This document shows positions 1-5,054 of a stretch of DNA of 5,054 bases, piece by piece. Both the position numbers and the translations under genes were made by a program. How positions within the stretch are numbered: the first letter of the stretch is position 1; each line of letters starts with the position of its first letter. The notes beneath the pieces were generated by a model. That model saw only the letters and a program-made list of their open reading frames with translations. It was not told the DNA's origin and made no database searches. The DNA is from an uncultured Rhodobacter sp. (lineage in GTDB: Bacteria > Pseudomonadota > Alphaproteobacteria > Rhodobacterales > Rhodobacteraceae): contig CALGTJ010000790.1 of NCBI GenBank assembly GCA_937901435.1, positions 1 to 5,054 of the forward strand. Direction: 5' to 3'.

Positions 1-786
1 ACCACCAAGACGGGCCAGCACATCATGCGCACCGGAGCGACGTCGATCAAACGTTACTCGATGGAGCTGGGCGGCAATGCACCGGTGTTGGTGTTTGAGG
101 ATGCCGATCTTGATCTGGCCGCCGACATCGTCACTGGCGTGAAGTTCAGCAATGCCGGGCAGATTTGCGTCTCGCCTAATCGCGTCTTTGTGGCCAAGGC
201 GGTGCGTGAGGCCTTTACCCAAAAAGTCGTGGATCGCGCAAGAGCAGCAAAGGTCGGATTCGACAAACACGCCGACATCACCACCGGACCCGTGATCGAC
301 GGACGTGCATGGACGCGGCTGAAGGGTCTGGTAGATGATGCTGTTGCCGGCGGAGCAACGCTACTTGCTGGTGGCGAGCGTCCTACGGGCATGAATGCAG
401 GCCACTTTCTAGCGCCTACGGTTCTGGCTGGTGTGACCGAAACGATGGCGGTCTACCGCGAGGAAACCTTTGGTCCAATCGTCAGTATTGTCCCATTTGA
501 CGATAACACCGACCTTCTACGCATGGCGAATGATTGCGAAGAAGGCGGGCTGACAGCCTATGTCTTCACCCGCGATTTGGCACGGGCGGAGCATTTTTCA
601 GCGCATTTGCGTTATGGGGAAATTCAAATCAACGGCGTAAAATATGACATTGACCTGCCGCACGGTGGGATCGGGCAATCGGGGGTCGGACATGATTGTT
701 CGGCGCTCGCCTTGCACGACTACCTTGTCCAGAAACGGATCACACGCGCCCTCGACACGACAACATTTGGAGGCCTGAACCCATGA
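1..786 (+). CDS. NAD(P)-dependent aldehyde dehydrogenase, 3' part (5' end outside window); candidate 3,6-anhydro-D-galactose dehydrogenase
   Basis: The reading frame is open from base 1, so the gene enters from the left; 261 residues are visible, a little over half of a usual ALDH of about 470-490. The catalytic core is present: the MELGGN motif with the general-base Glu (codon 64-66), then the nucleophilic Cys in the AGQIC motif (codon 166-168), 34 residues later as is standard for the family. An EETFGP cofactor-domain motif lies at 460-477. The C-terminus carries an LPHGGIGQSG segment in place of the commoner FGGVKQSG form. Family role: cytoplasmic NAD(P)+-linked oxidation of an aldehyde to a carboxylate. 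The stop overlaps the next gene's start by 4 bp, which ties it to the sugar-acid genes downstream. Oxidation of 3,6-anhydro-D-galactose is inferred from that context; a semialdehyde or lactaldehyde dehydrogenase role cannot be excluded. The ATG at 25 is internal, not the real start. Confidence 0.9.
   Translation, partial: TTKTGQHIMRTGATSIKRYSMELGGNAPVLVFEDADLDLAADIVTGVKFSNAGQICVSPNRVFVAKAVREAFTQKVVDRARAAKVGFDKHADITTGPVIDGRAWTRLKGLVDDAVAGGATLLAGGERPTGMNAGHFLAPTVLAGVTETMAVYREETFGPIVSIVPFDDNTDLLRMANDCEEGGLTAYVFTRDLARAEHFSAHLRYGEIQINGVKYDIDLPHGGIGQSGVGHDCSALALHDYLVQKRITRALDTTTFGGLNP
769..773 (+). promoter_or_regulatory. Ribosome binding site (GGAGG) of the cycloisomerase gene
   Basis: A GGAGG lies inside the 3' end of the aldehyde dehydrogenase gene, 9 nt before the ATG at 783. 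It supports starting the cycloisomerase there and not at the in-frame ATG at 696, which would add 29 residues of poor, non-family sequence lying within the upstream gene. Confidence 0.75.
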
Positions 787-1952
787 AAATCACCCGCATC
801 ACCAGCCATGTGCTGGGGTATGACCTGCCCGAACCATTGGGCTATTCGCAACAGTATTATCACAAACGCACCGCCCATCTGGTCGAAGTTGAGACTGACG
901 AGGGCATTACTGGCTGGGGCGAATGTTTTGGCGCGGGCAATATCGCGCTGGCCAATAAAGTTATCGTGGAACAGGTCATCCAACCTATGGTGCTGGGGAT
1001 GGACCCGCTGGACCGCGACGTGATCTGGCACAAGGTCTACAATCTGATGCGCGATCACGGGCAAAAGGGCATGCCACTGCAATCCTTGTCTGGCGTCGAT
1101 ATCGCGCTGTGGGATATTACGGGCAAGGTCGCGAATCTTCCGTTGCACAAGCTGATCGGCGGTGCACATCGCGACCGGATCGAAGTCTATGGCTATGGGA
1201 TGATGCTGCGCCCTGAAAGCGCCGACAACCTTGTCGCACGGTTTACAGACGAGGCGGCGGCGATTAAAAACATGGGGTTCAAAGCCATCAAGATGAAGGT
1301 CGGCCTTGGCCCCAAGGACGACGTGCGCCTGATCGAGGCCGTGCGGCGCGGCGTTGGGGACGATTATCGCTTCATGATAGACGCCAACCACGCCTATACG
1401 ACCCATGATGCGTTCTATGTCGGGCGCGCGATGGAAGAATTCGACCCTTATTGGTTTGAAGAACCCGTCGCCCCCGAAGACCTTGATGGCTACCGCGAAC
1501 TACGCAGCGGTCTGCGCGTCAACATCTCCGGTGGTGAGGCTGAATTCAACCGCTGGGGTTGGCGTGCATTGCTGGAAAGTCGTGGCCTCGACATCGCTCA
1601 ACCCGAGGTTTGCGCGCTGGGTGGCATCTCCGAATACCTGCGGGTGCTGACGCTGTGCCACGCGCATTTCACGCCTGTTGTGAACCACGTTTGGGGCTCT
1701 GCCATTGCAGTGGCCACAAACATGCATCTGCTGGCGGCAATGCCACCTTTGCCGGGGGGGCTGTTCCCGTGGGAGCCGATGTTGGAATTCGACACAACCC
1801 ACAACTTGTTCCGAGACGATCTGCTGACGAACCCCTTAGATATTCAGGGGCAAGTGGCCACCAACAACGGCACGGTCGACATTCCCAGTGGCCCGGGTTT
1901 AGGTGTCACTCCTGACCGCGACTTCATCCGTCACTACGACCTCTGCAATTGA
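783..1952 (+). CDS. Enolase-superfamily (mandelate racemase/muconate lactonizing) enzyme, Gci-like; candidate 3,6-anhydro-galactonate cycloisomerase
   Basis: This is a full-length 389-residue MR/MLE enzyme. The N-terminal capping domain (about 1-125) holds the GWGEC and SGVDIALWDI motifs. The barrel shows KxK (K170, K172), metal ligands in MIDANH (D200), WFEEP (E226/E227) and SGGE (E252), and the base His in NHVWG (H302). The family's dyad Asp appears replaced by Glu (E275 in QPEVC). The EPMLEFDxTHNxFR segment near 331-344 and the overall pattern recall galactarolactone cycloisomerase (Gci) and the related 3,6-anhydrogalactonate cycloisomerases; this comparison is from memory. In the proposed pathway it would open the anhydro ring of 3,6-anhydro-D-galactonate to give 2-keto-3-deoxy-D-galactonate. 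The ATG overlaps the upstream stop as ATGA, implying translational coupling. Alternatives are a D-galactonate or other sugar-acid dehydratase, or true Gci; family is certain, substrate is not. Confidence 0.9.
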   Translation: MKITRITSHVLGYDLPEPLGYSQQYYHKRTAHLVEVETDEGITGWGECFGAGNIALANKVIVEQVIQPMVLGMDPLDRDVIWHKVYNLMRDHGQKGMPLQSLSGVDIALWDITGKVANLPLHKLIGGAHRDRIEVYGYGMMLRPESADNLVARFTDEAAAIKNMGFKAIKMKVGLGPKDDVRLIEAVRRGVGDDYRFMIDANHAYTTHDAFYVGRAMEEFDPYWFEEPVAPEDLDGYRELRSGLRVNISGGEAEFNRWGWRALLESRGLDIAQPEVCALGGISEYLRVLTLCHAHFTPVVNHVWGSAIAVATNMHLLAAMPPLPGGLFPWEPMLEFDTTHNLFRDDLLTNPLDIQGQVATNNGTVDIPSGPGLGVTPDRDFIRHYDLCN

Positions 1953-1960
1953 AGTCGACC

Positions 1961-2869
1961 ATGTCACAACCTTCCTTTGTAGCAGTCGATTGGGGCACAA
2001 CCGGCTTCCGCCTTTGGGTCATGGACGCGGGCGGACAAATCTTGAACGCCACTCAAGGTCCCTTCGGCATGTCACGCCTCAAACCCGATGACTTTGGCCG
2101 TATATTAGAGGAAAGCCTGAATACATTGGGCGTAGGCGAAGACGTGCCCGTGGTCATTTGCGGTATGGCAGGTGCTGCGCAAGGCTGGTGCGAAGCGCCG
2201 TACTTGACAGCGCCGACGCAGCTCGAAACTCTTGGACGACAAGCCGTAGCCGTTGTTAATACGCACCGATGTGTCCGCATTCTTCCCGGTGTCAAGCAAA
2301 TGAACCCGGCCAACGTCATGCGCGGCGAGGAAACCCAGATCGCAGGACTTTTGCATCAAAGCCCCGATTTTGGCGGGACTGTTTGCTTGCCAGGCACCCA
2401 CACGAAATGGGTCCGTGTCGCAGATCGCGCCATCACCAGTTTTGAAACTTGTATGACAGGTGAACAATTCGCATTCTTTTCAGAGACTTCGGTGCTGTCT
2501 CACTCCATGATCCTCGATGGATGGAGCGACAGCGCCTTTCGCGAGGCCGTTCGCACCGCAACCCGTGACCCTGCCGCCATTGCGCGCCGCCTCTTTGCGA
2601 TCCGCGCTGAAATGCTTGTCGCAGATCAGACCAGCGCAGAGGCACGGGCGACCTTGTCAGGGCTGCTGATCGGTCAGGAATTGATGGCTGTGCCACACTA
2701 CTGGCAGGGACAATCGGTAACGCTGATCGGCGCACCAACCCTCTGCGAAATATACCTCAAGGCACTTGATGTCATGGGTGTCGGCGGGCGGGCCCTTGAT
2801 GTGGCGTCAATGACGCTCGCCGGCCTCACAGCGGCGCACCAACAATACATGAGTCATTCCAATGCCTAG
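1961..2869 (+). CDS. dgoK: 2-dehydro-3-deoxygalactonokinase (DgoK family)
   Basis: A complete 302-residue sugar kinase of the ASKHA fold, close to the family's normal length. Motifs in order: phosphate-binding DWGTTGFRLW (10-19), CGMAGAAQGW (68-77), VMRGEETQ (119-126), LPGTHTKW (143-150) and MTGEQF (165-170), a set typical of DgoK. It phosphorylates 2-keto-3-deoxy-D-galactonate at C6 with ATP in the cytoplasm, feeding the aldolase encoded next. In carrageenan-derived 3,6-anhydro-D-galactose use, the equivalent enzyme is called DauC. The ATG at 1961 is preferred: it places the kinase motif ten residues in, lies 8 bp after the upstream stop and has a weak GAAG at 1951-1954. A TTG at 1949, overlapping the upstream stop, would add only four residues and cannot be excluded. 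The 3' end overlaps the aldolase start by 8 bp. Confidence 0.93.
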   Translation: MSQPSFVAVDWGTTGFRLWVMDAGGQILNATQGPFGMSRLKPDDFGRILEESLNTLGVGEDVPVVICGMAGAAQGWCEAPYLTAPTQLETLGRQAVAVVNTHRCVRILPGVKQMNPANVMRGEETQIAGLLHQSPDFGGTVCLPGTHTKWVRVADRAITSFETCMTGEQFAFFSETSVLSHSMILDGWSDSAFREAVRTATRDPAAIARRLFAIRAEMLVADQTSAEARATLSGLLIGQELMAVPHYWQGQSVTLIGAPTLCEIYLKALDVMGVGGRALDVASMTLAGLTAAHQQYMSHSNA

Positions 2870-3482
2870 AGACATCATCGCCATCCTGCGCGGTGTTCAC
2901 CCTGACGAAGTGGTTGCGATCGGTGATGTACTGATCCGATGTGGTGTTACCACAATCGAAGTACCACTGAATTCCCCTGAACCGTTTGGGAGCATTGGGC
3001 GACTGACCAATCATTTCGGACTGGATGCACAAATTGGCGCGGGAACAGTGCTGAGTGTTAAAGATGTGCAACGTGTTGCAGAATTGGGCGGTCAACTTAT
3101 CGTCTCGCCCGATACCGCACCAGACGTCATTCAAGCGACCAAATCGGCCAACCTTTCCTCCTACCCGGGTGTCATGACACCGACCGATTGCATTACTGCA
3201 CTGCGAAATGGGGCGGATGGACTAAAGTTCTTCCCCTCGTCCATTGTCGGCGTCGATGGGTTCAGGGCCATCTGTGCTGTCCTTCCACCGGGCACCAAAA
3301 CCTTCGCTGTAGGTGGTGCTGGTCCAGAGAATTTTAAGGAGTGGCTCGCCGCAGGCATGACAGGGTTCGGTATCGGGTCAGCACTCTATAAGGCGGGCGA
3401 CAAACCTGCGGATGTTGCACGCAAGGCAAGAGAAATTGTTTCCGCATATGATCAAGCAATTAATTTTGTGCACGGCAGCTAA
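2862..3482 (+). CDS. dgoA: 2-dehydro-3-deoxy-6-phosphogalactonate aldolase (DgoA, KDPG/KDPGal aldolase family)
   Basis: A complete 206-residue class I aldolase of the KDPG/KDPGal family, which is normally 200-215 residues. Visible motifs are AILRG (7-11), IEVPLNSP with the catalytic Glu (E33), GAGTV (59-63), the Schiff-base Lys in LKFFPSS (K122, codon 3225-3227) and the phosphate-site FAVGG (148-152). IEVPLNSP and FPSS are more like DgoA than like Eda-type KDPG aldolases. It cleaves 2-keto-3-deoxy-6-phosphogalactonate to pyruvate and D-glyceraldehyde 3-phosphate, the last step of the pathway. The start lies inside the kinase gene with an 8-bp overlap and no strong Shine-Dalgarno (only GAG at 2851-2853), which points to coupling with the kinase. 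In the 3,6-anhydro-D-galactose route its counterpart is DauD. Its GC content looks somewhat lower than that of the dehydratase-type gene but not alien. Confidence 0.93.
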   Translation: MPRDIIAILRGVHPDEVVAIGDVLIRCGVTTIEVPLNSPEPFGSIGRLTNHFGLDAQIGAGTVLSVKDVQRVAELGGQLIVSPDTAPDVIQATKSANLSSYPGVMTPTDCITALRNGADGLKFFPSSIVGVDGFRAICAVLPPGTKTFAVGGAGPENFKEWLAAGMTGFGIGSALYKAGDKPADVARKAREIVSAYDQAINFVHGS

Positions 3483-3526
3483 CAAAAACACGCGGACAAA
3501 CCGTTACCCCCGAAGGATCGTTTTTG
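3483..3526 (+). terminator. Possible weak terminator after the aldolase gene
   Basis: The 7-bp inverted pair CAAAAAC (3483-3489) and GTTTTTG (3520-3526) starts right after the aldolase stop, with a small CGG/CCG pair inside. The long loop and A/T-rich stem make it a poor intrinsic terminator, so this is only the best candidate in the place where the operon should end. Confidence 0.2.
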
Positions 3527-3635
3527 CGCCAAAATTTGGTTCAAGGAGCGCTATGCATGTGTTGCTGCCGTTAGAGCCTGCCACAGCATCAGCGAGTCTG
3601 GGCTCGTAGCCGCCATTCGCTGCACCTTGTCCAAA

Positions 3636-3710
3636 GGTCCGCTAAGGCCTGATTGCTAAAGCAACTCCACAGCTTCGCTCAATTGCTCAGAGTTCACATC
3701 TATGTACCTC
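3636..3710 (+). repeat. Direct repeat, copy 1 (75 bp, identical to 4980-5054)
   Basis: This segment matches 4980-5054 base for base in the same orientation. Its left border is sharp: the bases before 3636 (CAAA) differ from those before 4980 (GAGG). The right border cannot be set, because copy 2 stops at the window end. Internally it contains a perfect hairpin TTGCT-AA-AGCAA (3653-3664), a second TTGCT (3683-3687) able to pair with the same AGCAA, an AACTC/GAGTT pair (3663-3667/3690-3694) and an AGC-TTC-GCT mini-hairpin. It ends 47 bp before the amine-oxidase ATG, so it may lie in that gene's promoter or leader. It is not coding in any evident way. Confidence 0.97.
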
Positions 3711-3746
3711 GTTGTGAAAACTGACTATGTTTCAGTAACCATCATT

Positions 3747-3750
3747 AAGG
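3747..3750 (+). promoter_or_regulatory. Weak ribosome binding site (AAGG) of the amine-oxidase gene
   Basis: AAGG lies 7 nt before the ATG at 3758. That ATG is needed because the FAD-binding GAGLSG motif begins only six residues later, so no downstream start could give a working protein. Confidence 0.5.
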
Positions 3751-3757
3751 TTATAAT

Positions 3758-4828
3758 ATGGATGTAGTTATTATTGGTGCTGGCCTTTCCGGACTTACCG
3801 CAGCCGTAACATTGCAAGAAGCGGGCATCAGCGTGCAGGTGCTGGAAGCAGATGCACAAATAGGAGGTCGCATCCGCTCAGTACGTGATGGTGCCAGCAC
3901 TCAAGCCGTTGCTGATCTAGGCCCAACTTGGGTCTGGCCAAAATATCAACCCGTTGTGGCTCGTTGGCTGAGTAAGCTTGATATCAAGACGTTTGATCAA
4001 TTTAACGAAGGTAACGCAGTAATCACAGGCTATGGGCCAGAACCGTTCTATCAACCGCTGCCTGGACAAGATGGAATGGTTCGTATCGTTGGTGGATCAA
4101 CGACTTTGATAGATACTCTTGCTGAGCGGCTTGGCTCGAGCAACATACGTACGGGTGCTGTAGTTTCTGAGCTTTGTGAAGAAGGACAAGAGTGCATAAA
4201 CATACGTCTGGATTCAGGAGAATTGATCACTGCGCAAAGAGTGATTGTGGCAGCTCCGCTACGTGTCGTTGCCACAACTATCCGTATGCCGTGGGCACCA
4301 CCAAGCCTGATCAAAGCTATGCGAGAAACACCAACTTGGATGAGCAGTCATGCAAAGGCGGTCGTTATTTATGACAGGCCATTTTGGAGAGATGCTGGAT
4401 TATCTGGCCGGATAGCCAGTCAAACTGGACCTCTTGTCGAAGTCCATGATCACACATGTGCAGAAATGCAGCCAGGAGTGCTGTTTGGCTTTGTAGGGTG
4501 GTCGCCAGAACAACGGCAATCATTGCCAGACCAATTAAGACAGGAAATTTTAGCCCAACTTTCAGATTGCTTTGGTAAAGCTGCAGCTAATCCCTTGGAA
4601 CTGGTAATTCAAGACTGGGCCACTAACCCACGTATTGTGACTGAGCTGGATCTGGCACAACCTGTATATCATCCTGAAGTTGGGCCAAATAATCTGAGGG
4701 AGAAATACCTCGATGGTCGAGTGCAATTTGCAGTGAGCGAGGTTTCTGAACGCAGTCCCGGTCTCATTGAAGGCGCTTTGGCTATTGGCGAGAGCACGGC
4801 ATTTGATTTTCTCGAGACTGTTGTGTGA
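3758..4828 (+). CDS. FAD-dependent amine oxidase family (flavin monoamine oxidase-like) protein
   Basis: A complete 356-residue flavoprotein. The N-terminus is a Rossmann FAD-binding unit: VVIIGAGLSG (3-12), the ribose-binding Glu at the end of the second strand (E30) and IGGR (35-38), followed by DLGPTWVWP (53-61). The middle holds VGGSTTLIDTLAERL (111-125) and SSHAKAVVIYDRPFW (196-210), typical of this family. The C-terminal FAD-closing segment is PGLIEGALAIGE (334-345). There is no signal peptide or membrane anchor and no obvious cysteine for covalent flavin, so a soluble protein with non-covalent FAD is expected. The family oxidises amines or performs related desaturations with FAD; the substrate cannot be told. 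At 356 residues it is shorter than eukaryotic MAO but normal for small bacterial members. GC is clearly lower than in the operon to the left, and the gene sits between identical direct repeats, suggesting separate origin. Confidence 0.9.
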   Translation: MDVVIIGAGLSGLTAAVTLQEAGISVQVLEADAQIGGRIRSVRDGASTQAVADLGPTWVWPKYQPVVARWLSKLDIKTFDQFNEGNAVITGYGPEPFYQPLPGQDGMVRIVGGSTTLIDTLAERLGSSNIRTGAVVSELCEEGQECINIRLDSGELITAQRVIVAAPLRVVATTIRMPWAPPSLIKAMRETPTWMSSHAKAVVIYDRPFWRDAGLSGRIASQTGPLVEVHDHTCAEMQPGVLFGFVGWSPEQRQSLPDQLRQEILAQLSDCFGKAAANPLELVIQDWATNPRIVTELDLAQPVYHPEVGPNNLREKYLDGRVQFAVSEVSERSPGLIEGALAIGESTAFDFLETVV

Positions 4829-4979
4829 AGGTTAATATTTACAGGCTTTAACTAGTACATACATTGGTGTTCGAGTGGGTGCGCAATACTGCCCAAAATA
4901 GATTGGCAAGCTTTCGGGGTCGAGTAAGCATCCATTAAGTCTGTGCCTGGACCCGTCGTAAGCAGTAGCTTGCCTGAGG
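4829..4979. other. Intergenic region after the amine-oxidase gene
   Basis: This 151-bp stretch shows no convincing gene. A short inverted pair GTTAA (4831-4835) and TTAAC (4848-4852) follows the stop; it is too weak and lacks the T-run expected of a standard terminator. The remainder is unlike the sequence left of repeat copy 1. Confidence 0.5.
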
Positions 4980-5054
4980 GGTCCGCTAAGGCCTGATTGC
5001 TAAAGCAACTCCACAGCTTCGCTCAATTGCTCAGAGTTCACATCTATGTACCTC
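4980..5054 (+). repeat. Direct repeat, copy 2 (at least 75 bp, runs off the window end)
   Basis: Identical to 3636-3710 over all 75 visible bases, same orientation, offset 1344 bp. The sequence stops while still matching, so the true repeat may be longer. Confidence 0.97.

Larger units (their letters stand above)
3483..3757. other. Intergenic region between the sugar-acid operon and the amine-oxidase gene
   Basis: This 275-bp stretch separates the two gene blocks. It holds the weak inverted repeat just after the aldolase, a stretch (about 3540-3635) with no convincing gene, the first copy of the 75-bp direct repeat (3636-3710) and a short A/T-rich leader (3711-3757) before the amine-oxidase start. 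An 18-codon frame at 3553-3609 follows a good AAGGAG (3543-3548) but is too short to call. I see no confident promoter. Confidence 0.6.
3636..5054 (+). mobile_element. Possible repeat-bounded cassette carrying the amine-oxidase gene
   Basis: Two perfect direct repeats enclose a single gene whose base composition differs from the operon on the left, as expected for a transferred cassette, a unit of a tandem array or DNA between two copies of a small interspersed element. No transposase or integrase, no convincing terminal inverted repeats and no target-site duplication are visible, and the repeat does not show canonical integron attC core sites (RYYYAAC / GTTRRRY). An assembly join through a multicopy repeat would look the same. 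Confidence 0.3.

Noticed and set aside
696..782. Upstream ATG at 696 in frame with the cycloisomerase, extending it by 29 residues
   Set aside because: The extension lies wholly inside the dehydrogenase gene, has no family-like sequence, and the ATG at 783 has a good GGAGG at proper spacing and a normal MR/MLE N-terminus.
720..1406. Long minus-strand open frame (228 residues) opposite the cycloisomerase
   Set aside because: It is antisense to a clear enzyme gene, shows no family motif, and is explained by GC-rich codon bias. Other minus-strand and out-of-frame frames were dropped for the same reason.
1949..1960. TTG start for the kinase overlapping the upstream stop
   Set aside because: It adds only four residues and is a rare start; the ATG at 1961 fits the family N-terminus. 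Kept as a minor alternative in the kinase entry.
1..3482. Galactarate/glucarate pathway reading (ALDH as 2-oxoglutarate semialdehyde dehydrogenase with Gci)
   Set aside because: That route uses a ketodeoxyglucarate dehydratase and has no use for the DgoK kinase and DgoA aldolase that are clearly in this operon.
3636..3710. Integron attC site
   Set aside because: No matched RYYYAAC and GTTRRRY core pair is found at the ends of the repeat, and no integrase is visible. A divergent recombination site is not ruled out.
3752..3757. Perfect TATAAT just before the amine-oxidase ATG as a -10 promoter box
   Set aside because: Transcription from it would begin inside the coding region and remove the start codon, no good -35 lies at the right distance, and the FAD-binding motif needs the ATG at 3758.
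1..5054. CRISPR array, tRNA, rRNA, transposase or phage genes
   Set aside because: No short regularly spaced repeats, cloverleaf-like segments or recognisable mobile-element proteins were seen on either strand by eye.

Overview
The window looks like a piece of an alphaproteobacterial genome, plausibly a marine Rhodobacterales/Roseobacter-type bacterium. That placement is inferred from the GC-rich codon use and tight gene packing of the left two thirds and from general protein style; no marker gene is present. Bases 1-3482 hold four same-strand genes that overlap or nearly touch: an aldehyde dehydrogenase (5' end outside the window), an enolase-superfamily cycloisomerase/dehydratase, a 2-dehydro-3-deoxygalactonokinase (DgoK family) and a 2-dehydro-3-deoxy-6-phosphogalactonate aldolase (DgoA family). 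They overlap by 4 bp, are separated by 8 bp, and overlap by 8 bp, so they almost certainly form one translationally coupled operon.

The set reads as one cytoplasmic sugar-acid pathway: an aldehyde is oxidised to an acid, the acid is converted to 2-keto-3-deoxy-galactonate, phosphorylated, and cleaved to pyruvate and glyceraldehyde 3-phosphate. An aldehyde dehydrogenase plus a Gci-like cycloisomerase in front of DgoK and DgoA matches the 3,6-anhydro-D-galactose (carrageenan monomer) pathway described in marine bacteria as DauA-DauB-DauC-DauD. It fits less well with ordinary D-galactonate use (which needs no aldehyde dehydrogenase) or galactarate use (which does not use DgoK/DgoA). The substrate is an inference.

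After the aldolase there is a 275-bp gap, then a lone FAD-dependent amine-oxidase-family gene (3758-4828) with visibly lower GC and different codon use. It is bracketed by two identical direct repeats of at least 75 bp (3636-3710 and 4980-5054). The second copy runs into the window end, so its full length is unknown. The repeat-bounded 1344-bp unit could be a transferred or mobile cassette, one unit of a tandem array, or an assembly join made through a multicopy repeat. No transposase, integrase, tRNA, rRNA or CRISPR array is visible.
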